Shown: in pieces, positions 28,728-36,145 of the stretch
Numbering within the stretch: position 1 is the first letter of the stretch
Layout of the letters: each line of letters begins with the position of its first letter
Source of the DNA: CAZBWP01 sp964630265
GTDB lineage: Bacteria > Pseudomonadota > Alphaproteobacteria > Rhodospirillales > Defluviicoccaceae
Length of the DNA: 62,127 nucleotides
Direction of reading: 5' to 3'
NCBI GenBank assembly: GCA_964630265.1
Contig: CAZVRW010000016.1
Location: 1 to 62,127, forward strand
The notes under the pieces: model-generated
Told to the model about the DNA's origin: nothing
The model's input: only the letters and a program-made list of their open reading frames with translations
Databases searched by the model: none
Translations under genes and position numbers: made by a program

Positions 28728-29603
28728 ATGGAGATCCGCAAGGTCTGCGTCGTCGGCGCCGGTCAGATGGGAACCGGTATCGCCCAGGTCTGCAGCGCCG
28801 CCGGCTACGACGTGGTGCTGATCGACATCGCACAGGACCGGCTCGACGCGGCGATCAACACTATCGAAGAGTCGCTCAGCCGCGCCGCGCAGCGGGACCG
28901 GCTCACCGCCGACGAGGTGCGGCAGGCACTGGGCCGGATCACCACCGCCACCGATTACGCCGGCATCGGCGATTGCCAGCTTGCCGCCGAAGCGGTGATC
29001 GAGGACGAGGACGTCAAGAAGGCGGTCTTCCGCCATCTCGGCGAGGCGCTGCCGCCAGAGGCGATCATCGGCACCAACACCTCCACCATCTCGGTGACCC
29101 GGCTCGCCGCCCATTCGGACCGGCCGGGAAAGGTGCTCGGCCTGCATTTCATGAACCCGGTGCAGAAGCTGAAGCTGGTCGAACTGATCCGCAGCATCAC
29201 CACCGACGAGGCCAGTTTCACGACGGTTCGTGAGTTCGTCATCTCGCTAGGCAAGACGCCGATCAGCGCCGAGGATTTTCCCGCATTCGTCGTCAACCGC
29301 ATCCTGATGCCGATGATCAACGAGGCGATTTATGCGCTCTATGAGGGCGTCGGCTCCGTCGACAATATCGACACGGCGATGCGCCTCGGCACGCAGCACC
29401 CGATGGGGCCGCTTGAGCTGGCGGATTTCATCGGCTTGGACACCTGCCTCGGCGTGATGATGATCCTTTACGAGGGCCTGTCCGATTCGAAATACCGGCC
29501 CTGTCCGCTGCTCATCAAGTACGTCGAAGCCGGTTGGCTCGGTCGCAAGGCCGGCCGCGGCTTCTATGACTATTCGGGCCCCGAGCCGGTCCCCACGCGA
29601 TGA
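28728..29603 (+). CDS. 3-hydroxybutyryl-CoA dehydrogenase
   Basis: A 291-residue NAD(P)-dependent enzyme interconverting 3-hydroxybutyryl-CoA and acetoacetyl-CoA. The nucleotide-binding motif is V-G-A-G-Q-M-G-T-G-I-A-Q near residue 9. The catalytic region contains H-F-M-N-P-V (His) and the partner Glu just before, and F-V-V-N-R-I-L-M-P-M-I-N-E-A belongs to the C-terminal helical domain. It lies behind etfBA, a layout shared by butyrate/PHB-type metabolism clusters. Length is normal for the single-function enzyme. Confidence 0.92.
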   Translation: MEIRKVCVVGAGQMGTGIAQVCSAAGYDVVLIDIAQDRLDAAINTIEESLSRAAQRDRLTADEVRQALGRITTATDYAGIGDCQLAAEAVIEDEDVKKAVFRHLGEALPPEAIIGTNTSTISVTRLAAHSDRPGKVLGLHFMNPVQKLKLVELIRSITTDEASFTTVREFVISLGKTPISAEDFPAFVVNRILMPMINEAIYALYEGVGSVDNIDTAMRLGTQHPMGPLELADFIGLDTCLGVMMILYEGLSDSKYRPCPLLIKYVEAGWLGRKAGRGFYDYSGPEPVPTR

Positions 29604-29706
29604 TTGCCGGTCTCGGCGACCCACGATTCCGCTTGATGCCACTGGGTCGCTCTGCAATACCTAGCCCTTTGTCGATCCGGCATGCGGAAACGGATGGCGT
29701 GGTGTG

Positions 29707-30531
29707 ATGTCGGTGCTCGAAGCAGGACGAAATCGACGCATCGAGCCTATGAACTCAAACGACTTCCAGGTCCGGCTCGCTGAAACCCCGGCGGAGGTGG
29801 AGGCGGCGCAGGCGCTGCGATACACCGTCTTCTATCGGGAAATGAACGCGACGCCGAGCCCCGAGGTCGCGGCGCGGGGGCTCGATTTCGATGCGTTCGA
29901 TCCCATTTGCGATCATCTGATCGTCATCGACACGCACGTGGATCGCCCGCAGCCGTTTGTCGTCGGCACCTATCGGCTGCTCCGGCGGTCGGTGGCGGCA
30001 CGAGGCGGCGGCTTCCTCACCTCCCAGGAATACGACCTTTCGGTGCTGCTCGAGCAGCCGGGCGAGAGCGTCGAACTGGGGCGGGCCTGCGTCCACCCGG
30101 AGTACCGCGCCCGCGGCGTGCTGCAGATCCTGTGGCGCGGCCTCGCGGGATATGTCATCCGCCACAACATCACCTTGATGTTCGGCACCGCCAGCTTTCC
30201 GGGAACCGACCCCGGCGCCATGCGTGCGGCACTCGCCTATCTGCACCACTACCACCGGGCGCCGTCGGGCCTCCGCCCGCGCGCGCTCGATCATCGCTAC
30301 GTCGAGATGGGCGGCGTTCCGCGCTCCGGCATCGACGTTCAGGCAGCGCTCGCCGACCTGCCGCCCCTGATCAAGGGCTACCTTAGGGTCGGCGGCTTCG
30401 TTGGCGACGGCGCGGTGGTCGATCCGCAGTTCAACACCATCGATGTCTGCATCGTCGTCAAGACGGACCAGATGACCAAGAAGTATGACCGTCACTACCG
30501 ACGGTCGCCCCCCGACGAAGTCGCCGCCTGA
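29707..30531 (+). CDS. GNAT-type N-acyltransferase, OlsB-like (first step of ornithine-lipid synthesis)
   Basis: A 274-residue acyl-ACP-dependent acyltransferase of the hemolysin-like group. Typical parts are A-Q-A-L-R-Y-T-V-F-Y-R-E-M near residue 30, C-D-H-L-I-V-I-D, G-T-Y-R-L-L-R and E-L-G-R-A-C-V-H-P-E-Y-R. OlsB adds a 3-hydroxyacyl chain to the alpha-amino group of ornithine to give lyso-ornithine lipid. The acyltransferase two bases downstream fits OlsA, so the pair is read as ornithine-lipid synthesis. The start may be the GTG at 29704 or a shorter ATG at 29749; homology begins after the latter. Confidence 0.8.
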   Translation: MSVLEAGRNRRIEPMNSNDFQVRLAETPAEVEAAQALRYTVFYREMNATPSPEVAARGLDFDAFDPICDHLIVIDTHVDRPQPFVVGTYRLLRRSVAARGGGFLTSQEYDLSVLLEQPGESVELGRACVHPEYRARGVLQILWRGLAGYVIRHNITLMFGTASFPGTDPGAMRAALAYLHHYHRAPSGLRPRALDHRYVEMGGVPRSGIDVQAALADLPPLIKGYLRVGGFVGDGAVVDPQFNTIDVCIVVKTDQMTKKYDRHYRRSPPDEVAA

Positions 30532-30533
30532 CC

Positions 30534-31343
30534 ATGGGGATGCGCTGGGCGCGCGCCGTGCTGCGCACGCCGGCGGCGCTGTTGGTCACGGTCCTGCTGA
30601 TGCTGGCGTACGGTCTGGCGCCGCGGTCGGCGCGACGCTGGCGCCGCCGCGTCCAGGTGGCGTGGTGCCGGGCGCTATTGTGGCTCACCGGCCTGCGGGT
30701 GGTGAGCCGCGGCGCCGTGGCACCGTCGGGCGTGACGGTGTTCGTCGCCAACCACGTCTCCTACCTGGATATCCTCGTCGTATCGTCGCAGGTGGAGGGG
30801 GTGTTCATCGCCAAAAGCGAGGTCGCCGGCTGGCCGCTGTTCGGTCGCATCGCGACGCTCACCGGCACCATTCTCGTCGACCGGACGCCGGCCCGCGCCC
30901 GCGCGCAACGCGCCGAAATCCACGCCCGGCTGGTGGCCGGCGACAACCTGATCCTGTTTGCCGAAGGCACGAGCACCGACGGCGCCGGCGTCGCGCCATT
31001 CAAGTCGACGCTCTTTGATATCGTGTCGCCCGGCGCCGATGTGGCCGACACCTGGGTGCAGCCGCTGAGCATCGCCTACGTCCGCGACCGCGCCGGCCGG
31101 CCCCTCACCGGCGCCCGCCGCGACCTCTATGCCTGGCACGGCGACATGACACTGGCGCCGCACCTGCTCAACGTCTTGGCGATGCCGGGGGCCGAGGTGC
31201 GGTTGACGCTGCATCCGCCGTTCCGCGCCGTCGAGATCGGCGACCGCAAGGCGCTGGCCCGGGTCAGCCGGGACGTCGTCGCCGCCGGTGTCGCCGCCAG
31301 CTATGGCGACGTGCTGAAGACGCCCGACGCCGCGACGGGATAG
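30534..31343 (+). CDS. Lysophospholipid acyltransferase (PlsC family), OlsA-like
   Basis: A 269-residue membrane-associated acyltransferase. An N-terminal hydrophobic helix (A-L-L-V-T-V-L-L-M-L-A-Y) is followed by the catalytic N-H-V-S-Y-L-D (the HxxxxD box) near residue 75 and F-A-E-G-T-S-T-D-G (glycerol-phosphate binding block) near 142. It would add the second acyl chain to lyso-ornithine lipid, or act as a 1-acylglycerol-3-phosphate acyltransferase. The tight spacing to the OlsB-like gene favours the first. Its stop touches the ccrM stop with no base between. Confidence 0.85.
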   Translation: MGMRWARAVLRTPAALLVTVLLMLAYGLAPRSARRWRRRVQVAWCRALLWLTGLRVVSRGAVAPSGVTVFVANHVSYLDILVVSSQVEGVFIAKSEVAGWPLFGRIATLTGTILVDRTPARARAQRAEIHARLVAGDNLILFAEGTSTDGAGVAPFKSTLFDIVSPGADVADTWVQPLSIAYVRDRAGRPLTGARRDLYAWHGDMTLAPHLLNVLAMPGAEVRLTLHPPFRAVEIGDRKALARVSRDVVAAGVAASYGDVLKTPDAATG

Positions 31344-32429
31344 CTATTGGAGTTCGGCGCGCAGCCGTTGACGGAACACGTCGATGGGCACTAGGGCGCC
31401 GTCGCGCTCGACCCACCAGAACAGCCAGCCATTGCAGGCGGCGGCCCGCTGCACGTGCGCGCCGACCTGATGAATGGAGCCGCGGAAGCCATCGACGATC
31501 AACGTGCCGTCGGCAGCGACCCGCGCGGCGATGCGGCGGGAGGCGTCGGTGACGACCTGGCCGGGATGCAGCAACCCCTGTTCGACGACGCGGCCGAAGG
31601 GAATGCGCGGGGCGTCGCGGCGGCTCGGCGTCGACACCACCGCCGGCTCGACGGGGGGGACGATCTCCAGCAGTCGCTCCTCGGCCAGCCGCACGTAATC
31701 GGGGTCGACGTCGATGCCGAGATAGCGGCGGCCGAGTCGCTTGGCGACGGCCCCGGTAGTGCCGCTGCCGAAGAACGGGTCGAGCACCACGTCGCCCGGA
31801 GCACTGGCCGCCAGGATGACGCGGTGCAGCAACGCCTCCGGCTTCTGTGTCGGATGGGCCTTGCGGCCGTCGTGCCGCAGCCGTTCGGGGCCGGTGCAGA
31901 GCGGCAGCAACCAATCGGAGCGCATCTGCAGGTCGTCGTTCAGGCTCTTCATCGCCCGGTAATTGAACCGATAGCGGGCGGTCCGGTCGCGCGCCGCCCA
32001 AAGCAGCGTCTCATGGGCGTTGGTGAAGCGACGACCGTGGAAATTGGGCATCGGATTGGTCTTGCGCCAGATCACGTCGTTGAGGATCCAGTAGCCGAGA
32101 TCCTGCAGCAGGGCGCCGATGCGAAAGATGTTGTGATAGGTGCCGATGACCCAGAGGGTGCCCTCGGGCTTGAGCACGCGCCGCGCCGCGCCGAGCCAGC
32201 CGGCGGTGAAGCGGTCGTACGCCGCGAAGTCGTCGAAGCGGTCCCAGGCATCGTCGACGCCATCGACGCGCGACTGGTTCGGTCGCCGGAGTTCGCCGGA
32301 AAGTTGCAGGTTGTAGGGCGGATCGGCGAAGATCAGGTCGACGGAGCCGGCCGGCAGCCCGGCCATGACCTCGACCGCGTCGCCAACGACGACGCGATTC
32401 CACAGCGCAACGGGGTCCCCTGCGTCCAT
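31344..32429 (-). CDS. ccrM: CcrM-type adenine-N6 DNA methyltransferase (GANTC)
   Basis: A 361-residue beta-class methyltransferase. D-P-P-Y at residues 36-39 is the catalytic motif, and D-P-F-F-G-S-G-T-T-G lies near 215 in the SAM-binding part. The roughly 85-residue C-terminal extension (S-I-H-Q-V-G-A-H-V-Q-R-A-A-A-C-N-G-W and onwards) is the hallmark of cell-cycle-regulated CcrM and helps recognise DNA. CcrM methylates GANTC and links replication to transcription in alphaproteobacteria. It follows rnhB on the same strand, and three GANTC sites crowd its upstream region. Confidence 0.93.
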   Translation of the reverse strand: MDAGDPVALWNRVVVGDAVEVMAGLPAGSVDLIFADPPYNLQLSGELRRPNQSRVDGVDDAWDRFDDFAAYDRFTAGWLGAARRVLKPEGTLWVIGTYHNIFRIGALLQDLGYWILNDVIWRKTNPMPNFHGRRFTNAHETLLWAARDRTARYRFNYRAMKSLNDDLQMRSDWLLPLCTGPERLRHDGRKAHPTQKPEALLHRVILAASAPGDVVLDPFFGSGTTGAVAKRLGRRYLGIDVDPDYVRLAEERLLEIVPPVEPAVVSTPSRRDAPRIPFGRVVEQGLLHPGQVVTDASRRIAARVAADGTLIVDGFRGSIHQVGAHVQRAAACNGWLFWWVERDGALVPIDVFRQRLRAELQ

Positions 32430-32451
32430 CCCGGCACGATCGGCCAGCGGC

Positions 32452-32499
32452 GAGTCCGCGTCAAGAAAGAATTGGAGTCAAAGGGTTGACCGAGGACTC
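32452..32499. promoter_or_regulatory. Cluster of three GANTC sites upstream of ccrM
   Basis: GAGTC at 32452-32456, GAGTC at 32475-32479 and GACTC at 32495-32499 lie within about 70 bases upstream of the ccrM start, 23 and 20 bases apart. They are targets of CcrM itself and so could provide methylation-dependent feedback. No clear CtrA pair of TTAA half-sites is visible nearby. Confidence 0.55.
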
Positions 32500-32524
32500 T
32501 AAGAGCGAGATTTCGCTTCGGCGG

Positions 32525-33142
32525 CTAACCTGGATACAGGATCTTGTGCACCGGCGCGAAACTGCGGCGGTGGTGCGGGGTAACGCCGATACGCCGCAGC
32601 GCGCCATCATGCTCGGGCGTGCCGTAGCCGGCGTTGCGTTCCCAGCCGTAGCCGGGGAAGTGCCGTGCGAGATCCGCCATCAGCCGGTCCCGCGTCACCT
32701 TGGCGACGACGGAGGCGGCCGCGACGGACAGGCTCAGGCCATCACCACCGATCACTGCCGTCGCGGGGATGGCAAGGGCCGGCAACCGGTTGCCATCGAC
32801 CAGCACGTGGTCCGGCGCGGGATCGAGCGCCGCCACCGCCCGCGCCATGGCCAGCATGGTCGCCTGCAGGATGTTGACGGCGTCGATCTCGGCGACGTCG
32901 GCCAGGCCGACCCCGATCGCAATGCCGATGTCGGCGTGCTGTTGTAAGCGCAGCATGAACGCCAGCCGCTGCTTGGCAGTGAGTTGCTTTGAGTCATCGA
33001 GGCCGTCGATCAAGGCCGCCGGCGGCTCCGCCGGCAGCGCCACCGCGGCGGCGACCACCGGCCCGGCCCACGGCCCGCGGCCGGCTTCATCGACCCCGGC
33101 GACACGGCCGCCGAGGCGGCGTTCGAGCATCAGGTCCGGCAC
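32525..33142 (-). CDS. rnhB: Ribonuclease HII
   Basis: A 205-residue enzyme that cuts the RNA strand of RNA-DNA hybrids and single ribonucleotides in DNA. Catalytic acidic residues appear in G-V-D-E-A-G-R-G-P-W (Asp-Glu pair) and L-V-D-G-N-R-L-P, with the helix A-A-A-S-V-V-A-K-V-T-R-D. Ends with H-H-R-R-S-F-A-P-V. It is upstream of ccrM with a 95-base gap, the order also seen in other alphaproteobacteria. Confidence 0.95.
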   Translation of the reverse strand: MPDLMLERRLGGRVAGVDEAGRGPWAGPVVAAAVALPAEPPAALIDGLDDSKQLTAKQRLAFMLRLQQHADIGIAIGVGLADVAEIDAVNILQATMLAMARAVAALDPAPDHVLVDGNRLPALAIPATAVIGGDGLSLSVAAASVVAKVTRDRLMADLARHFPGYGWERNAGYGTPEHDGALRRIGVTPHHRRSFAPVHKILYPG

Positions 33143-33175
33143 CGCTCCGACCCGGTGTCCGGACCGCCAGCCCGC

Positions 33176-33451
33176 TCAGGCGAGCACGGCGAGGACATTG
33201 TCGAGGCGCCGACTTTGCACCAACGGCCGGCCGCAGCCGGCGATGACGCGGTAGGCGCCGCCGTCCTTGGTGATGGCATAGAGAGGATCGCGGCAAGGCC
33301 CGAGCACGCGCACCGCCGCATAGCCGTCATTGACCATGTCGAGGTCCCACCAGTCGGCGCGGCCGCGGGCGATGAGGCGGAGGATGTGGGCGCGGAGGGC
33401 ATGAACATCCGCTTGGCTCAAGCGGCGGGGGCTGAAGTCAACGACGGTCAC
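33176..33451 (-). CDS. Small conserved-looking hypothetical protein
   Basis: A 91-residue soluble, mixed-charge protein upstream of rnhB (33 bases apart, same strand). I do not recognise the family. It contains W-W-D-L-D-M-V-N-D-G-Y-A-A-V-R-V and a single Cys in each of G-P-C-R-D and A-G-C-G-R. Codon use matches neighbouring genes, with strong G/C at third positions, so it is probably real. No signal peptide or membrane helix is visible. Confidence 0.6.
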   Translation of the reverse strand: MTVVDFSPRRLSQADVHALRAHILRLIARGRADWWDLDMVNDGYAAVRVLGPCRDPLYAITKDGGAYRVIAGCGRPLVQSRRLDNVLAVLA

Positions 33452-33825
33452 GGACGGTCTTCCCAGCGGTTTTGAGTGTCATAGCGGTTCCTAACCTTGC
33501 TTGGTAGCCTTGATCCGTGAAATCTTCATTAGCTTTTTCGGCGTCCGATCGGTGCCTCGACGGTCGCCGATCGAGCAATGATGATTGAATATCAGGCCTT
33601 CAAATACCCACAAAACGATTTCGGGACCGCGGTGGCGTGCTGGCGCCGGTCGGTTGCCGAAGTGGCTACGCAAGTCAGCGAAAAAATGCTACGAGCGGCG
33701 TTTCGAGGACGGGGGAGACAGGGCATGGGACCGCTGCCACCGATGGGCTTGGCGCGGCGGATTGGCGCGGCGGGAGAAGTGTCCGACGCATGGATGGTGC
33801 CCTTGTTGGCGGACCGGGGGGCGTC
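33452..33825. other. 374-base stretch without a confident gene
   Basis: It separates the minus-strand orphan gene from the plus-strand YbaK gene, so it must hold two divergent promoters; an A+T-richer part lies at about 33480-33620. An 83-codon open frame at 33578-33829 on the plus strand ends in a TGA that overlaps the YbaK GTG start. Its first 40 codons have mixed third positions and no family match, so I treat it as unproven. No tRNA, terminator or repeat is seen. Confidence 0.4.
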
Positions 33826-34311
33826 GTGAGCCCGCTGGCCAATGCCTCCGTGCAGCGCGTGCGGGAGGCGCTGGCGGCCGCCGGCGTCGCCGCCGAGGTG
33901 ATCGCCCTGGCGGAGACGGCGCGCAGCGCCGAGGACGCGGCGCGGGCCGTCGGCGCTGAGCTCGGCGCCATCGTCAAGTCCCTGGTGTTCATCGTCGATG
34001 ATCGGCCGGTGCTGGCGCTCGTCGCCGGCGACCGACACTGTCGCGAACAGGCGCTGCCGGCGATCCTCGGCCTCACTGGCCGGGTGCGGCGCGCCGATGC
34101 GGCAACGGTGCGCAGCGCCACCGGCTACGCCATCGGTGGCGTGCCGCCGTTGGCGCACACGACGTCGCTGCCGACGGCGGTGGACCCGTCGCTGGCCCGG
34201 TTTCCGGTGATCTGGGCCGCCGCCGGCCACCCCCATTGTGTTTTCGCCACGACCTTCGGGGACTTGGTCCGGCTGACCGGCGGCATCGCCTCGCCGGATC
34301 TCGCCGGGTGA
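33826..34311 (+). CDS. YbaK/ProX-type aminoacyl-tRNA deacylase
   Basis: A 161-residue single-domain protein of the YbaK family, which hydrolyses mischarged aminoacyl-tRNAs such as Cys- or Ala-tRNA-Pro. Signatures are A-I-V-K-S-L-V-F-I-V-D-D (with the key lysine), A-T-G-Y-A-I-G-G-V-P-P and A-A-G-H-P-H-C-V-F. The substrate is not certain. The start used is a GTG (V-S-P-L-A-N-A-S-V-Q-R-V), where homology begins; an ATG at 33790 is in frame upstream. Confidence 0.85.
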   Translation: MSPLANASVQRVREALAAAGVAAEVIALAETARSAEDAARAVGAELGAIVKSLVFIVDDRPVLALVAGDRHCREQALPAILGLTGRVRRADAATVRSATGYAIGGVPPLAHTTSLPTAVDPSLARFPVIWAAAGHPHCVFATTFGDLVRLTGGIASPDLAG

Positions 34312-34339
34312 GGCCGGCAATCGGACCCGGCGCGCGGTC

Positions 34340-36124
34340 ATGACCGGCACCCAGATGTTCCTGATCGGCCTGCTCGTCGTGCTGCTGGCGCTGTTCGCCT
34401 GGGGGCGTTGGCGCTACGACGTCGTCGCATTCGGCGCCCTGGTGCTGGCGACGCTGGCCGGCGCCGTGCCCGCCGACGAGATGTTCTCGGGCCTCGGCCA
34501 CCCGGCCACCGTGACTGTCGCCCTGGTGTTGATCATCAGCCGCGCCTTGCGGGCATCGGGAGCCGTCGACCTGATCGCCCGAAGCCTGTTGCCGCCGTTG
34601 GAACGACCATCCCATCAGGTGGGGCTGTTCGCGACGGTGGGCGGCGCTCTGTCGACGATGATGAACAATGTCGGTGCCCTGGCGTTGATGATGCCGGCGG
34701 CGTTGCAGTCCGCCGCGCGAGCCGGGCACGCGCCGGCGCTGGTGCTGATGCCACTGTCCTTCGGCACCATCCTCGGCGGCCTGGCGACATTGATCGGCAC
34801 GCCGCCCAACATCATCGTCGCCACCTTTCGTGGTCACGCCGTCGGCCAGCCGTTCACCATGTTCGACTTCACGCCGGTCGGCGGCACCATCGCGGTGGCC
34901 GGGATCGTGTTCGTCTCGCTGGTCGGCTGGCGGTTGATCCCGGCGGACCGGCGCGCCCGCCCGAGCGCCGGCGAGTTCGAGGACCTAGAGAATTATGTGG
35001 GCGAAGCGACCGTTCCCGCCGAGAGCAAGGCCATCGGCCGCTCCCTCGAAGAACTGGACGACACGGCCGCGCAGCATGACGCGGTGATCCTGCGGGTGCT
35101 GCGCAACGATCGGCGGATCGATCTCGCGGGCCGATCGCAGGAGATCCAGGAAAGCGACATGCTGGTGATCGAGGCGGGTTCGGACGACATGGACGCGGTG
35201 TTCAAGGCCCTCGACCTCCGTCCTCCGGAGGACCGCGAACGATCTCGGGAAAACCTGATCGGCACCTCGGAGACGTCGCTGATGCAGGCGGTGGTCCTGC
35301 AGCGCTCGCGTCTGGAGGGACAGACGCGCGAGTCCATGCGCCTCAGACGACGCTATGGCATCAGCCTGCTTGCCGTCTCGCGCCGCGGTCACTTCTTCCG
35401 CGGCCGGATGCGGAGCTTCCGCTTTCAGGCCGGCGACATTCTCCTGTTCGAAGGCGAGAGCGAACGGCTCGCCGCGATCGTGCCGGCCCTCGGCTGCCTG
35501 CCGCTCGCCAGCCGGACGTCGGCGCCGTCGTCCCGTCGTCCGGCGATCCTGTCGATGCTGCTGTTCGCCGCGGCGATCATCATCGCCACGGCGGGCCTGA
35601 CGGGCCTGCCGGTCACCCTGGCCGCGGCCGCGACCGGCATGGTGCTGCTACGGATCCTGCCGCTCCGGGATCTGTATGAGAGTGTCGACTGGCCGGTGAT
35701 CCTGCTGCTCGGGGCGATGATCCCGATCGGCGGCGCGCTGCAGAGCAGCGGGGTCACCGATCTGGTCGCCGATGGGCTGGTGACGCTGACCGGCACGTGG
35801 CCGGCGGCGGCCATTCTGGCGATCATCATCGTCGTGACGATGACCCTGTCGGACATCATCAACAACGCCGCGACGGCGGTCGTCATGGCGCCGATCTCCA
35901 TGGCGATCGCCGAACAGCTGGGCGTTTCGTCGGATCCGTTCCTGATGGCGGTGGCGATCGGCGCCTCATGCGCCTTCCTCACCCCCATCGGGCACCAGAA
36001 CAACACGCTGATCCTGGGACCGGGCGGCTACCGGTTCGCCGACTACTGGCGCATGGGATTGCCGCTCGAGGTGTTGATCGTCCTCGTCGCCATCCCGATG
36101 ATCCTCTTGGTCTGGCCGCTGTAG
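34340..36124 (+). CDS. SLC13-type anion transporter with two TrkA-C domains
   Basis: A 594-residue inner-membrane permease of the CitMHS/SLC13 superfamily. About five hydrophobic helices in the first 200 residues include a re-entrant-like T-M-M-N-N-V-G-A-L-A; two soluble TrkA-C (RCK-C) domains lie at about 210-380; more helices follow with S-D-I-I-N-N-A-A-T-A-V and A-F-L-T-P-I-G-H-Q-N-N-T. Such proteins move sulfate, dicarboxylates or similar anions; the substrate cannot be read. The gene converges on mgtE with 21 bases between stops, containing the small dyad GGCCG-A-CGGCC. Confidence 0.88.
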   Translation: MTGTQMFLIGLLVVLLALFAWGRWRYDVVAFGALVLATLAGAVPADEMFSGLGHPATVTVALVLIISRALRASGAVDLIARSLLPPLERPSHQVGLFATVGGALSTMMNNVGALALMMPAALQSAARAGHAPALVLMPLSFGTILGGLATLIGTPPNIIVATFRGHAVGQPFTMFDFTPVGGTIAVAGIVFVSLVGWRLIPADRRARPSAGEFEDLENYVGEATVPAESKAIGRSLEELDDTAAQHDAVILRVLRNDRRIDLAGRSQEIQESDMLVIEAGSDDMDAVFKALDLRPPEDRERSRENLIGTSETSLMQAVVLQRSRLEGQTRESMRLRRRYGISLLAVSRRGHFFRGRMRSFRFQAGDILLFEGESERLAAIVPALGCLPLASRTSAPSSRRPAILSMLLFAAAIIIATAGLTGLPVTLAAAATGMVLLRILPLRDLYESVDWPVILLLGAMIPIGGALQSSGVTDLVADGLVTLTGTWPAAAILAIIIVVTMTLSDIINNAATAVVMAPISMAIAEQLGVSSDPFLMAVAIGASCAFLTPIGHQNNTLILGPGGYRFADYWRMGLPLEVLIVLVAIPMILLVWPL

Positions 36125-36145
36125 ATCCAGGGGGCCGACGGCCGC

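Noticed and set aside
32430..32524. CtrA-binding site in the ccrM promoter
   Set aside because: No pair of TTAA half-sites with the usual seven-base spacing was found; only GANTC sites stand out.
33541..33575. Paired CGATCG palindromes as an operator
   Set aside because: Six-base G+C-rich palindromes of this type recur often in such a genome; the spacing and context add no support.
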